DNA of 33,753 nucleotides from an uncultured Actinotalea sp. (GCF_946885855.1 NZ_CAMPHH010000004.1:1-33753), one strand, 5' to 3'. Positions 9,401-16,035 are shown, numbered from the stretch's first letter. Notes: a model not told the origin generated them from the sequence alone. Numbers and translations: made by a program.

Positions 9401-9513
9401 CCAACCGGCCGCCGCGCGACTACCCCGTCGCGGTGCAGGTGAGCGACGGCAGCGAGACGTCCGTCGACCGGACGACCGTCTCGGTCGTGCCGCCGGGGAA
9501 GATGCGCCGATGA
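6472..9513 (+). CDS. ExeM/NucH-type secreted endonuclease with LTD and PKD domains
   Basis: A 1013-residue extracellular nuclease. GTG 6472 is set by GGAGGA at 6461-6466. A signal peptide (about 1-42, ending near IPAAAVAP) precedes a lamin-tail domain (about 45-190: PVFINELHYDNDGTDAGEFI). An Ig/cadherin-like segment (about 215-315) and an OB-fold segment typical of ExeM/NucH proteins (about 320-580) follow. The endonuclease/exonuclease/phosphatase catalytic domain spans about 588-912, with ASFNVLNYF near 592, GLIEIQND near 651 (catalytic Glu), VIGDLNSYSMERP near 800 and SDHDPV near 905 (Asp-His). A C-terminal PKD domain (about 918-1007) has ADAGGPYVIKPG and DASGSSDADGDTLTYAWDLD. No LPxTG sorting signal is present, so it should be released or loosely wall-bound. 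Likely role: degrading extracellular DNA for nutrients or biofilm remodelling. Confidence 0.9.
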   Translation: MTARPTPSRHPARGAARSAVAVAAPLALVASTFVAIPAAAVAPDTPVFINELHYDNDGTDAGEFIEVAAPAGTDLTGWSVVLYNGSNGATYNTQALSGAIGDDTGSGFGFTSITYPANGIQNGAPDAVALVDGGGAVVQFLSYEGAFTATNGPASGQTSTDIGVSESGSGPVGESLQLTGTGDSSGDFTWAPPAAETPGAANIGQVFVASGDPLPPSLGCATGLEVTTGESATTTVTASDADSGITSLAITSAPVDGITLEDSTAPTGVGEAATATLTLASTTAVGVYEVQVTATSDDGAQALCTVTVTVSAPLSTSLISDVQGSGSASTLVGQEIRVEAVVTSLITGQDALAGFFVQEEDADADGNPATSEGVYVFCGSACPADLAAGDLVTVVGTVAEFNGSTQIAATGGSIEVLASGVPLPTAAVVELPAATSTRDAATFESLEGMVTTISTTLVVSEYFNLARFGEIVLTADERGYQFTQTNTPSVEGYAAFQAELAKQRIVLDDDSNDQNDATSGPQSNEPYFFPTPGLSTENFFRGGDTITGLTGVMEYSFGAWKLRPVPGEDYTFESVNARPEAPAEVGGSLQVASFNVLNYFATVDETSSDNTGPCGPSGTDDCRGADSEIERERQLTKIVAALETIDADVFGLIEIQNDAGLATQQIVEALNAATAPGTYSYIETGFIGTDAIKQAFLYKPGTVTPVGEYALLTAAEDPRFDTDRNRPALIQTFDENATGERFTVAVNHFKSKGSGCGAGDDSPLDGSGNCDLTRTLAAAALTDYLATDPTGSGDPDFLVIGDLNSYSMERPITTLEAAGYVDLLEQYEGLESYGYLFDGLLGHLDHALATESLAAQVTGAGGWKINADEVPLFDYNDTVRDTGEAVFERESDALPLYEPNAYRSSDHDPVIVGLALSSNVAPVADAGGPYVIKPGARLVLDASGSSDADGDTLTYAWDLDGDGAFDDATGPTATFRANRPPRDYPVAVQVSDGSETSVDRTTVSVVPPGKMRR

Positions 9514-9525
9514 CCGACTGACACC

Positions 9526-9566
9526 GACCGGGCCCCGTCGCGCGACCTGCACGGCGGGGCCCGGTC
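9526..9566 (+). terminator. terminator of nuclease gene
   Basis: A perfect 12-bp stem, GACCGGGCCCCG (9526-9537) with CGGGGCCCGGTC (9555-9566), lies 13 bp after the stop. The loop is 17 nt and there is no U-tract. Confidence 0.75.
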
Positions 9567-9602
9567 GTCGGTTGCAGGCGTGCATCCGAGCGGGAGCGCG
9601 TA

Positions 9603-9633
9603 GACTCCTGTCTGGTCAGACCAGACAGGAGTC
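9603..9633. promoter_or_regulatory. 31-bp perfect palindromic operator of the toxin-antitoxin operon
   Basis: Arms GACTCCTGTCTGGTC (9603-9617) and GACCAGACAGGAGTC (9619-9633) are perfectly symmetric around A9618. The left arm overlaps a -10-like TAGACT (9601-9606), and the right arm contains the AGGAG Shine-Dalgarno (9627-9631) of the antitoxin ATG at 9637. This is the expected autorepression site for the Phd-type antitoxin and its toxin complex. Confidence 0.8.
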
Positions 9634-9636
9634 GTC

Positions 9637-9897
9637 ATGTCGTGGCAGGTGCAGGAGGCCAAGCAGCGTCTCAGCGAGGTGCTGCGGGCCGCGGAGCGCG
9701 GCGAGCCCCAGGTGATCACGCGGCACGGCGAGGACGTGGCGGTGGTCATCGACATCGGCAGCTACCGCCGCCTGGCCGGCGTTCAGGTGGAGCTGGCGGA
9801 CTTCCTGCGCCACGGCCCCGACTTCGACCGTCTCGACCTCGACCGTTCCGGGGACCGCCCTCGCGAGGCCGACATCGCCTCGGTCACGGACCGATGA
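9637..9897 (+). CDS. Phd/YefM-family antitoxin
   Basis: An 86-residue antitoxin. The N-terminal Phd/YefM fold (SWQVQEAKQRLSEVLRAAER, then GEPQVITRHGEDVAVVIDI) binds DNA and dimerises; the charged C-terminal tail (FDRLDLDRSGDRPREADI) is the probable toxin-wrapping segment. The ATG is fixed by AGGAG 5 nt upstream, inside the palindromic operator. The stop overlaps the toxin start (ATGA), the usual coupling that keeps antitoxin synthesis ahead of toxin. Confidence 0.92.
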   Translation: MSWQVQEAKQRLSEVLRAAERGEPQVITRHGEDVAVVIDIGSYRRLAGVQVELADFLRHGPDFDRLDLDRSGDRPREADIASVTDR

Positions 9898-10313
9898 GGC
9901 GCTACCTGCTCGACACGAACGTCGTCTCCGAGCTGCGCCGCAGCCGGCCCGATCCCGCCGTCGTGCGGTGGTTCGACTCCGTCGGGCCGGCCGACCTCTT
10001 CCTCAGCGTCCTCACCATCGGCGAGATCCGGCTCGGTGTCGTCCGTCTGCGGCGTCGCGATCCCGAACGGGCGGCCGCCATCGACGAGTGGCTGGACCGG
10101 CTCCAGTCCGGTTACGCCGACCGCATCCTCCCGGTCACCCCAGCGGTCGCACGCCGCTGGGCAGAGATGAATGAGGCCCGGACCTTGCCGGTCGTCGACG
10201 CGCTCATCGCGGCGACGGCGGTGGAGCACGACGCCGTCCTGGTCACCCGGAACGTCGCCGACCTCGCGGGAACGGACGTCCGGCTGCTCGACCCGTTCGG
10301 CGCGCCCGCCTGA
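9894..10313 (+). CDS. PIN-domain toxin (VapC/FitB type)
   Basis: A 139-residue PIN-domain ribonuclease toxin. The first acidic residue is in MRRYLLDTNVVSELRR, the second in LSVLTIGEIRLGV, and the third and fourth in LPVVDALIAATAVEHDAVLV and VTRNVADLAGTDVRLLDPF, the complete FitB/VapC acidic set for Mg-dependent RNA cleavage. Length is normal for the family. It overlaps the antitoxin by 4 nt and is followed at once by a terminator, so the operon holds only these two genes. The RNA target is unknown; VapC toxins commonly cut tRNA or rRNA. Confidence 0.93.
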   Translation: MRRYLLDTNVVSELRRSRPDPAVVRWFDSVGPADLFLSVLTIGEIRLGVVRLRRRDPERAAAIDEWLDRLQSGYADRILPVTPAVARRWAEMNEARTLPVVDALIAATAVEHDAVLVTRNVADLAGTDVRLLDPFGAPA

Positions 10314-10324
10314 GCAGAGGCGGG
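10305..10324 (+). terminator. terminator of toxin-antitoxin operon
   Basis: CCCGCCT (10305-10311) pairs with AGGCGGG (10318-10324) across a 6-nt loop. The stem overlaps the toxin stop codon. Confidence 0.6.
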
Positions 10325-10665
10325 AGGGGCCGGCCTTTGCGGTCCCGGGGCGCCATCGCCCCACGACGGCCGTCCGACCCGTACAGTGGTCCTGACCTTG
10401 CGCGCCGGGAGGCCCGGCAAGGCGGGATGCCGTCGGCTGACACTCACGCCGGCGAGCGGACGTGCGAACGCGTGACCGGGGTCGCAGCCAGATCGGCGCA
10501 CCTCGCAGGCGGGGACGGTGCACGGGCGGCCCGACGGTCGCCCAGAGCGCCGCGGCCTCGGCTGTCCGCGGCACGGCGGGGCGCGTGACGCCCGGCGGGC
10601 CGGACGGCGCCGGGGCGGGACGACGACGCGACGTCGTCGTGGTGGAAGGCCTTTGAGGAGGGCAT
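10325..10665. other. non-coding leader region before SNF2 gene
   Basis: I find no convincing gene in this stretch. It holds a -10-like TACAGT at 10382-10387 and, shortly after, a hairpin in which GCCGGG (10404-10409) pairs with CCCGGC (10413-10418), extended by CCTT/AAGG. If that -10 is used, the SNF2 mRNA has a leader of about 270 nt. The rest is GC-rich with no clear signal. Confidence 0.35.
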
Positions 10666-12819
10666 GTGGCACGAGCAGGCCAGCGGCGGTCCGGACGTAC
10701 GCGGACGGACTCCGGCAGCCAGCGCCGGCGCCCGGTGCGTCGGGACGAGGAGGGGCTCATCCCCGTGCTCGTGGGCATCGCCCGCGAGGTCGACGGAGCG
10801 GTGCAGCGCCCGCCCACCCGGCCGGCGGTCCGGACGAAGTTCCAGGTCGCGGCCCTGCTCGTCCGCGAGGAGCGCACCCGCGTCAAGGCCGACGCCGCGA
10901 TGACCTCGGCCAAGCGGGAGCAGGAGCTCAAGCGCCTCGACGGCGTGGCCACGCTGCTGGCCAAGATCGCCGCGCGGGACACCTCGCTGCTCACCCTGCT
11001 CGCCGAGGACGCCCGCGTCTCCGACACCGCGCGCGCCTACAAGGCGTCCATCCTGCGCGCCGGGGGGGTGGAGCCGCCGGACGAGCCCGAGCCGGAGCCG
11101 GTCGCGCCCGCCACACCGCCGCCCGGCGCCGAGAAGCGCGTCATGCCCGTGTCCGTCATCCAGCGCCAGCGGGCCAACCCGTTCCTCGCCCCGGACTTCG
11201 AGGCCGCGGCGGAGCGGATCGCCGCCAAGCCGCGCCGCCTGGCCGGGTGGGAGCTGCTCGAGCCGCTGTTCCGGTCCTTCGAGGAGGCGTCCCCGGGCGC
11301 GTCGTCGTGCATGAGCCTGCCCGCGCCGGCCCCCGTGCCCGTGCCCGCGGGGCGCGCGCTCATGCCCCACCAGTCGCAGGTCGTCGCCGCGGCCCGCGAG
11401 GGGCACCGCACCTTCCTGCTCGCCGACGAGCCGGGCCTGGGCAAGACCGCGCAGGCGCTGCTCGCGGCGCAGGCCTCCGACGCGTTCCCGCTGCTCGTCG
11501 TCGCGCCGAACGTCGTCAAGACGAACTGGGCGCGCGAGGTCGAGCTGTGGACGCCGCAGCGTCGGGCCTCCGTCGTGCACGGCGACGGGGACGACGTGGA
11601 CGCGTTCGCGGACGTCGTCGTCGTCAACTACGACATCCTCGACCGGCACGTCGGCTGGATCGGCGAGTTCGGCTTCCGCGGGATGGTCGTCGACGAGGCG
11701 CACTTCATCAAGAACAGGACCTCCCAGCGGTCCCAGCACGTGCTGGCGCTGTCCGAGCGGATCCGGGAGCGCACCGGGCGGCCGCTCATGATGGCGCTGA
11801 CGGGCACCCCGCTCATCAACGACATCGAGGACTTCCGGGCGATCTGGCAGTTCCTCGGCTGGATCGACGACGACAAGCCGCTCGGCCGGCTCATGACCAC
11901 CCTGGAGGAGACGGGCCTGACCCCGGCCGACCGCGGTTTCTACGCCGCGGCCCGGGCCGCCGTCGTCGACATGGGCATCGTGCGGCGCCGCAAGGTCGAC
12001 GTGGCCGCGGACATCCCCGCTCGCCGGGTGCTCGACCTGCCGGTGGAGCTCGAGGGCGCCGTCGGCCGCTCGATCCGCGCGGCCGAGGTAGCGCTCGCGG
12101 CGCGCCTCGTCGAGCGCTACCGCGCGGCGCTGGCCGCCCGGCCCGACGGCGCCGCCACGCTCGGCCTGGACCTCGAGCTCGCCCGGCGCGTCGCCGCCGC
12201 CGAGCTCAAGGACTCCAGCTCCAAGGCCAAGGGCGAGAACGTCTTCACGATGGTCCGCCGGATCGGCCAGGCCAAGGCCGGGCTCGCCGCGGACTACACC
12301 GCCCAGCTGTCCCGCAACGTCGGCAAGGTCGTGTTCTTCGCCAAGCACGTCGACGTCATGGACCAGGCCGAGCAGACCTTCGCCGAGCGGGGCATCAAGT
12401 ACGCCTCGATCCGCGGCGACCAGACGCCCAAGGCACGGGAGAAGAACGTCGCGGCGTTCCAGAAGGACCCCGAGGTGCAGATCGCGGTGTGCTCGCTGCT
12501 GGCCGCGGGCGTGGGGCTGAACCTCCAGGTCGCCTCGAACCTCGTGCTGGCCGAGCTGTCCTGGACCGACGCCGAGCAGACCCAGGCGATCGACCGGATC
12601 CACCGGATCGGCCAGTCCGAGCCCGTCACCGCATGGCGGATCATCGCCGCGCAGACGATCGACTCCAAGATCGCCGAGCTGATCGACGCGAAGTCCGGGC
12701 TCGCCGCGCGGGCGCTGGACGGCGCGGCGGAGGAGGACGGGGCGTCGTCGACGGACGTGCAGCTGGAGGCGCTGGTGTCGCTGCTCCGGGACGCGCTCGC
12801 GGCGGAGGATGCGGCCTGA
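10666..12819 (+). CDS. SNF2-family DEAD/DEAH-like helicase
   Basis: A 717-residue SNF2-type ATPase. An N-terminal arginine-rich extension of about 230 residues (RRSGRTRTDSGSQRRRPVRR and a helical region) precedes the ATPase core. Walker A is DEPGLGKTAQ near 254, DEAH is at 343-346, TGTPLINDIEDFRAIW lies near 382, and the second RecA lobe carries KVVFFAKHVDVMD, LLAAGVGLNLQVASNL and QAIDRIHRIGQ near 640. The final motif is the SNF2 Arg-finger block. Such bacterial proteins translocate on double-stranded DNA; the exact role (repair, replication or nucleoprotein remodelling) is unknown. GTG 10666 follows GAGGAGG by 3 nt; an ATG two bases earlier is out of frame. It stands alone between a toxin-antitoxin operon and the second duplicated module. 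Confidence 0.85.
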   Translation: MARAGQRRSGRTRTDSGSQRRRPVRRDEEGLIPVLVGIAREVDGAVQRPPTRPAVRTKFQVAALLVREERTRVKADAAMTSAKREQELKRLDGVATLLAKIAARDTSLLTLLAEDARVSDTARAYKASILRAGGVEPPDEPEPEPVAPATPPPGAEKRVMPVSVIQRQRANPFLAPDFEAAAERIAAKPRRLAGWELLEPLFRSFEEASPGASSCMSLPAPAPVPVPAGRALMPHQSQVVAAAREGHRTFLLADEPGLGKTAQALLAAQASDAFPLLVVAPNVVKTNWAREVELWTPQRRASVVHGDGDDVDAFADVVVVNYDILDRHVGWIGEFGFRGMVVDEAHFIKNRTSQRSQHVLALSERIRERTGRPLMMALTGTPLINDIEDFRAIWQFLGWIDDDKPLGRLMTTLEETGLTPADRGFYAAARAAVVDMGIVRRRKVDVAADIPARRVLDLPVELEGAVGRSIRAAEVALAARLVERYRAALAARPDGAATLGLDLELARRVAAAELKDSSSKAKGENVFTMVRRIGQAKAGLAADYTAQLSRNVGKVVFFAKHVDVMDQAEQTFAERGIKYASIRGDQTPKAREKNVAAFQKDPEVQIAVCSLLAAGVGLNLQVASNLVLAELSWTDAEQTQAIDRIHRIGQSEPVTAWRIIAAQTIDSKIAELIDAKSGLAARALDGAAEEDGASSTDVQLEALVSLLRDALAAEDAA

Positions 12820-12822
12820 GCC

Positions 12823-12837
12823 GCCGAGGGGCTCGGC
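12823..12837. terminator. short bidirectional hairpin between convergent genes
   Basis: GCCGAG-GGG-CTCGGC lies between the SNF2 stop and the Atu4866 stop. The stem is only 6 bp with a tight 3-nt loop, so this is a weak call. Confidence 0.4.
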
Positions 12838-12840
12838 CCG

Positions 12841-13146
12841 TCATCTCTCGGGCCCGGGCCGCGGTTCCTCGCGGTAGAGCACCAGGTGCTCGTGGAAGAG
12901 GACCCCGTCGCGGATGTCCCCGGTGGCGGTGAACCCCGTGTCGTCGACGTACTCGAGGTGGCTGCCCGTCACGGTGTAGCGGCCGGTGTACGCGTTGCGC
13001 CTCGTGCCGCGAGCCTCGTCGTAGCGGCCGTCGGCGCGCAGCTCCTGACGGATGTACCCGTCGGCGGTCACCCACATCCCGGTGACGTCCACCGCGGCGA
13101 CCTCGCGCGCGGATCGCGGTTCCTGTGACTGATGCTGCTTCGGCAC
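12841..13146 (-). CDS. Atu4866-domain protein, copy 2
   Basis: A 101-residue protein with the Atu4866 core (DVTGMWVTADGYIRQELRAD, GRYDEARGTRR, DDTGFTATGDIRDGVLFHEH). It has the same length as copy 1 and differs mainly in the N-terminal 20 residues (VPKQHQSQEPRSAREVAAV) and the last few. GTG 13146 is chosen because GGGAG lies about 8 nt upstream and the length then equals copy 1; the open frame extends further but without family similarity. It is divergent from the XRE regulator at 13286 over the conserved operator. Function unknown; being controlled with a ligand-sensing regulator suggests a role in response to a small molecule. Confidence 0.8.
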   Translation of the reverse strand: MPKQHQSQEPRSAREVAAVDVTGMWVTADGYIRQELRADGRYDEARGTRRNAYTGRYTVTGSHLEYVDDTGFTATGDIRDGVLFHEHLVLYREEPRPGPER

Positions 13147-13230
13147 GGTGTGCTCCCTCGTCGTCTCGTCGGTCTCGTGCAGGGAACCCACCCTGGACGG
13201 ACCCGGGGGAGGGGGCCAGGACGGTCCGAT

Positions 13231-13251
13231 CCTGGGTGCGACGCACCCAGG
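13231..13251. promoter_or_regulatory. candidate XRE operator, copy 2
   Basis: A perfect inverted repeat, CCTGGGTGCG-A-CGCACCCAGG, at the same place as the copy 1 site. The outer 8 bp of each arm are identical to copy 1, while the centre differs (8-bp arms with a 5-bp spacer there). The -10 of the leaderless regulator promoter (TAGCCT, 13273-13278) lies 22 bp downstream. Confidence 0.65.
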
Positions 13252-13285
13252 TACGCCGGAGGGGCCCCGGTCTAGCCTGCGCAGG

Positions 13286-14128
13286 GTGAGCGGGAGCAAC
13301 GACCTGGGTGACTTCCTGAGGGCGCAGCGCGGCCGGTTGCGTCCCGATGACGTCGGGCTCGCCTCGTACGGCGCCCGCCGGGTGGCGGGGCTGCGGCGCG
13401 AGGAGGTGGCCGTGCTGGCGGGGATGAACAGCGACTACTACGCCCGCCTGGAGCAAGGGCGTGAGCGGAGGCCGTCCCCCGCGATCCTCGAGGCGATCAG
13501 CAGGGCGCTGCTGCTGGACGACGACGCCCGGGCGCACCTGTTCCGTCTCGCGGCCACGGTGCCACCGGGGCGGCGCCGGGAGCCGCGGGCGTCCGTCGGT
13601 CCTGCCCTGCGTCAGCTGCTGGACGGGTATCCGAGCGCCGCGGCGTTCGTCCTCGACCCCGCCACGGACGTCCTGGCCGCCAACGCCCTGGCCTCGGCGC
13701 TCTTCTCGCCCTTCGCGGCGAGGGACAACCTCGCCCGCATGATCTTCCTCGACCCGGCCGCCCGGCGCTTCTTCGCCCGGTGGGACCGGGCGGCCGAGGC
13801 GGTGGTCGCGGAGCTGAGGCACGCCACGGGCCTCGACCCGCACGACCGGCACCTGCACGACGTGGTCGGCCGCCTGGTCGAGGAGAGCGAGGAGTTCGCC
13901 GTCCTGTGGTCCGCCCAGGCCGTCCAGGGCAAGACCCGCGATGCCAAGGAGCTGCTCCACCCCGATGTCGGACGACTCCGCCTGACGTTCCAGGCCTTCG
14001 ACGTCCGGGGCGCGACGGGTCAGCAGCTGGTGGTCTACCAGGCCGAGCCGGGCAGCCCCAGCGCCGAGGCCCTCGCCCTGCTCGGCAGCCTGCACGTCAC
14101 GCGTCGCCAGGACGCGGAGCGCGGCTGA
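13286..14128 (+). CDS. XRE-family regulator with MmyB-like ligand-binding domain, copy 2
   Basis: A 280-residue paralogue of the regulator at 1527-2369, about 84% identical by manual alignment. The helix-turn-helix (GARRVAGLRREEVAVLAG and MNSDYYARLEQGRE) is unchanged, so both should recognise similar DNA. Differences cluster in the linker (residues about 90-110) and in parts of the sensor domain (FFARWDRAAEA, SAQAVQGKTRDAKE). GTG 13286 follows TAGCCT by 7 nt without a Shine-Dalgarno (leaderless). Its 3' end overlaps the convergent amidohydrolase by 32 bp. Regulatory cross-talk between the two copies is likely but is an inference. Confidence 0.9.
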   Translation: MSGSNDLGDFLRAQRGRLRPDDVGLASYGARRVAGLRREEVAVLAGMNSDYYARLEQGRERRPSPAILEAISRALLLDDDARAHLFRLAATVPPGRRREPRASVGPALRQLLDGYPSAAAFVLDPATDVLAANALASALFSPFAARDNLARMIFLDPAARRFFARWDRAAEAVVAELRHATGLDPHDRHLHDVVGRLVEESEEFAVLWSAQAVQGKTRDAKELLHPDVGRLRLTFQAFDVRGATGQQLVVYQAEPGSPSAEALALLGSLHVTRRQDAERG

Positions 14129-15503
14129 GCAGGTACTCGCGCGAGGCGTGGACCTCGTCGCGGAGGGCGGCCAGGTCGACGCCCAGCACCTGGCCGTCCC
14201 ACTTGCGGGGCTCGCCGTTGACGAGCACCGCGCTGATGTTCCGGGCGTCGGCCCCGAGGACGACCGTGCCGATCGGGTCGTTCAACGGCATGGTGTTGAG
14301 GTCCTCGGCGCGGATGACCAGCAGGTCGGCCTTCTTGCCCGGGGTGAGCGAGCCGGTGACGTCTCCCAGCCCGTTGGTGCGGGCTCCCTGGAGGGTGGCG
14401 AAGTCCAGGACGTCGCGCGAGGTGATCCGTGCCGGCTGCTGGTCCGTGCCGTAGGCGGCGTTGACCGCGCGCATCCGCTGGATGGCGTGCAGCGCCCGCA
14501 TCTGGGTGAACATGTCACTCGCCAGGGCGACCTCCACGTCGATGCTCAGACCCGGCCGGACCCCGACCGCCAGGGCCTCGTCGACGGCGGGGATCGCCGT
14601 CTCGAGACCGATCTGGGCGTCCGAGGTCGGGGCGAGGGCGATGGTCGTGCCGCTCTCGCCGATGGCCTGCCACGCCGCGGCGGTCAGGCCGGTGGCGTGG
14701 ATCAGCGTGAGGTCCGGGCCGAGGAGCCCGTCCTCCGCCCAGCCGAGGACGGCTCGCGACGAGGAGGCGCCGAAGACGGCGTCCACGCTGACCCCGACGC
14801 CCAGGTCGCGGGCGGCGCGGGCCAGCCGGGTGCCGTAGGCGAGGGCGGGCCCGCTGATCTCGTCCGTCGCCAACGCCGCCAGGCGCAACGTCAGCAGCTG
14901 GTCCTCGGAGGAGAAGTACTGGTCCTGGAGGCGGGCCAGGTCCCCGGGCCACTGCTCGTCCCACTCGCCGAAGTGCGGGCCCATGGAGGCGTGGACCCCA
15001 CGGATGCCGGTGTCGACGAGCGCCTCGACCGCGGCGTCCGAGTGCTCCGGGCTGCGGGAGTTGTGCGAGAAGTCGAGCAGGCACGTGATGCCGCTGTCGA
15101 TCGCGGTCAGCGCGGCCAGCCTGGTCCCCACGTACATGTCGTGGGGCCGGTAGACGGTCGCGTAGCCGGCGAGGGTGGTCATCACGTAGGCGCCGAGATC
15201 GTCGACGTCCGGCATGATCCGGCGCAGCTGGGTCTCCCAGGCGTGCCGATGGGTGTCGACGAACCCCGGGGTGAGGATGGTGCCCGCGGCGTCGACCACG
15301 ACCGCACCGTCCCGGCTGAGGCCGGTCCCGATCGCAGCGATCGTGTCGCCCTCGACGAGGAGGTCGGTCCCGTGCAGGACGCCGAGGTCGGCGTCCATGG
15401 TCACGATCGTGGCGTCGGTGAACAGGATCCGCCGGTGCGGGTCGTGGGCCCGGTGCTGGACCTGGGGGAGGACGGCGGCGCTGGTGGTGTCGGAGGAGTC
15501 CAC
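14097..15503 (-). CDS. metal-dependent amidohydrolase (ATZ/TRZ or cytosine-deaminase-like)
   Basis: A 468-residue amidohydrolase-superfamily enzyme. The N-terminal beta-sandwich (ILFTDATIVTMDADLGVLHG) leads into the TIM barrel with metal motif GFVDTHRHAWETQLR (HxH), a later His in LTLIHATGLTAAAW, an acidic residue near GLSIDVEVALASDMFTQMRA, and the C-terminal strand returning to the sandwich (SLTPGKKADLLVIRAEDLN, AVLVNGEPRKW). The family deaminates or hydrolyses ring nitrogen compounds; the specific substrate is unclear. GTG 15503 is preferred because GAAGGA lies 7 nt upstream; an in-frame ATG at 15533 lacks such a site. It is convergent and overlapping by 32 bp with the XRE gene. A decayed C-terminal copy sits at 2405-2530. 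Confidence 0.85.
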   Translation of the reverse strand: MDSSDTTSAAVLPQVQHRAHDPHRRILFTDATIVTMDADLGVLHGTDLLVEGDTIAAIGTGLSRDGAVVVDAAGTILTPGFVDTHRHAWETQLRRIMPDVDDLGAYVMTTLAGYATVYRPHDMYVGTRLAALTAIDSGITCLLDFSHNSRSPEHSDAAVEALVDTGIRGVHASMGPHFGEWDEQWPGDLARLQDQYFSSEDQLLTLRLAALATDEISGPALAYGTRLARAARDLGVGVSVDAVFGASSSRAVLGWAEDGLLGPDLTLIHATGLTAAAWQAIGESGTTIALAPTSDAQIGLETAIPAVDEALAVGVRPGLSIDVEVALASDMFTQMRALHAIQRMRAVNAAYGTDQQPARITSRDVLDFATLQGARTNGLGDVTGSLTPGKKADLLVIRAEDLNTMPLNDPIGTVVLGADARNISAVLVNGEPRKWDGQVLGVDLAALRDEVHASREYLLSRAPRPGDA

Positions 15504-15634
15504 GAGGGGGTCCTTCTCGTCGTGCTGAGGCATCTCAGCGAGGTCGGGGACGAGCCCCAGCCTCCGACCGGCCCGGGGGGACCACCAGGCTCCGCCGCGT
15601 CCAGGTAGGCCCCGCCCACCCTGGCGGTGCGAGG

Positions 15635-15654
15635 CGCCGGCGCGCCCGCCGGCG
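15635..15654 (-). terminator. terminator of VOC gene
   Basis: CGCCGGCG (15635-15642) and CGCCGGCG (15647-15654) form an 8-bp stem with a 4-nt loop, 6 nt past the VOC stop. It separates that gene from the amidohydrolase downstream on the same strand. Confidence 0.55.
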
Positions 15655-15660
15655 GCCCGG

Positions 15661-16035
15661 TCACGGTGCGTCGCCGTCGGCGAGGAGGACCAGGCCGTTC
15701 CCGTCGGGGTCGCTGAAGTGGAACATCGCGGGGACGCCCTCCCACCGGAGCACCTCGTCGTTGTGCAGGGTCACCCCCGCCACCTCGGCCAGCCGCGCGT
15801 ACGCGGCGTCGATCTCCGTCGCGCCCAGGCGCACCGCCAGCGGGAGCGGGCTGTCGGGGGGAAGCAGCACCAGGCCGACGTCGGACCCCGGGGGGACGAC
15901 CTCGACCATCCGGGCCCGGGGCCACACCTCCACGTCCATGCGGAGCTCGCACCCCAGCACCTCGGTGTAGAAGGCGATCGCCGCGTCCTGATCGGCGACC
16001 GGCAGGGACACGCTCAGCACTCTCGTCGTCGTCAT
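15661..16035 (-). CDS. VOC-family (glyoxalase/bleomycin-resistance-fold) protein
   Basis: A 124-residue single-unit VOC protein: RVLSVSLPVADQDAAIAFYT opens the first beta-alpha-beta unit, and VPAMFHFSDPDGNGLVLLAD is the typical closing block (FxDPDGNxxxL) with a likely metal-ligand Glu replaced by Leu. Members include glyoxalase I, dioxygenases and antibiotic-binding proteins, so substrate and catalysis are undetermined. ATG 16035 matches the family start (MTTTRVLSVSLPV); no clear Shine-Dalgarno sequence precedes it. It lies 91 bp downstream of the methyltransferase on the same strand, and its own terminator follows. Confidence 0.85.
   Translation of the reverse strand: MTTTRVLSVSLPVADQDAAIAFYTEVLGCELRMDVEVWPRARMVEVVPPGSDVGLVLLPPDSPLPLAVRLGATEIDAAYARLAEVAGVTLHNDEVLRWEGVPAMFHFSDPDGNGLVLLADGDAP

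Larger units (their letters stand above)
12841..14231. repeat. segmental duplication, copy 2
   Basis: Paralogous to 1086-2530 in the same orientation, with the same gene order, gene lengths, operator and leaderless promoter. Here the amidohydrolase that follows is complete, so copy 2 shows the ancestral organisation. Confidence 0.85.

Noticed and set aside
9250..9513. Cell-wall anchoring of the nuclease.
   Set aside because: The PKD domain is followed directly by the stop, with no LPxTG motif, hydrophobic tail or SLH repeats.
6124..9585. A 1153-codon open frame on the minus strand opposite the nuclease.
   Set aside because: Its translation is Arg/Gly/Val-rich with no family resemblance, and it mirrors the codon bias of the clearly real plus-strand nuclease.
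10444..12603. Long open minus-strand frame opposite the SNF2 gene.
   Set aside because: It is a shadow produced by high GC at third positions; the SNF2 motifs on the plus strand are unambiguous.
14148..15608. A 486-codon plus-strand open frame opposite the amidohydrolase.
   Set aside because: Low-complexity Arg/Gly/Asp-rich translation without motifs, antisense to an enzyme with intact family motifs.
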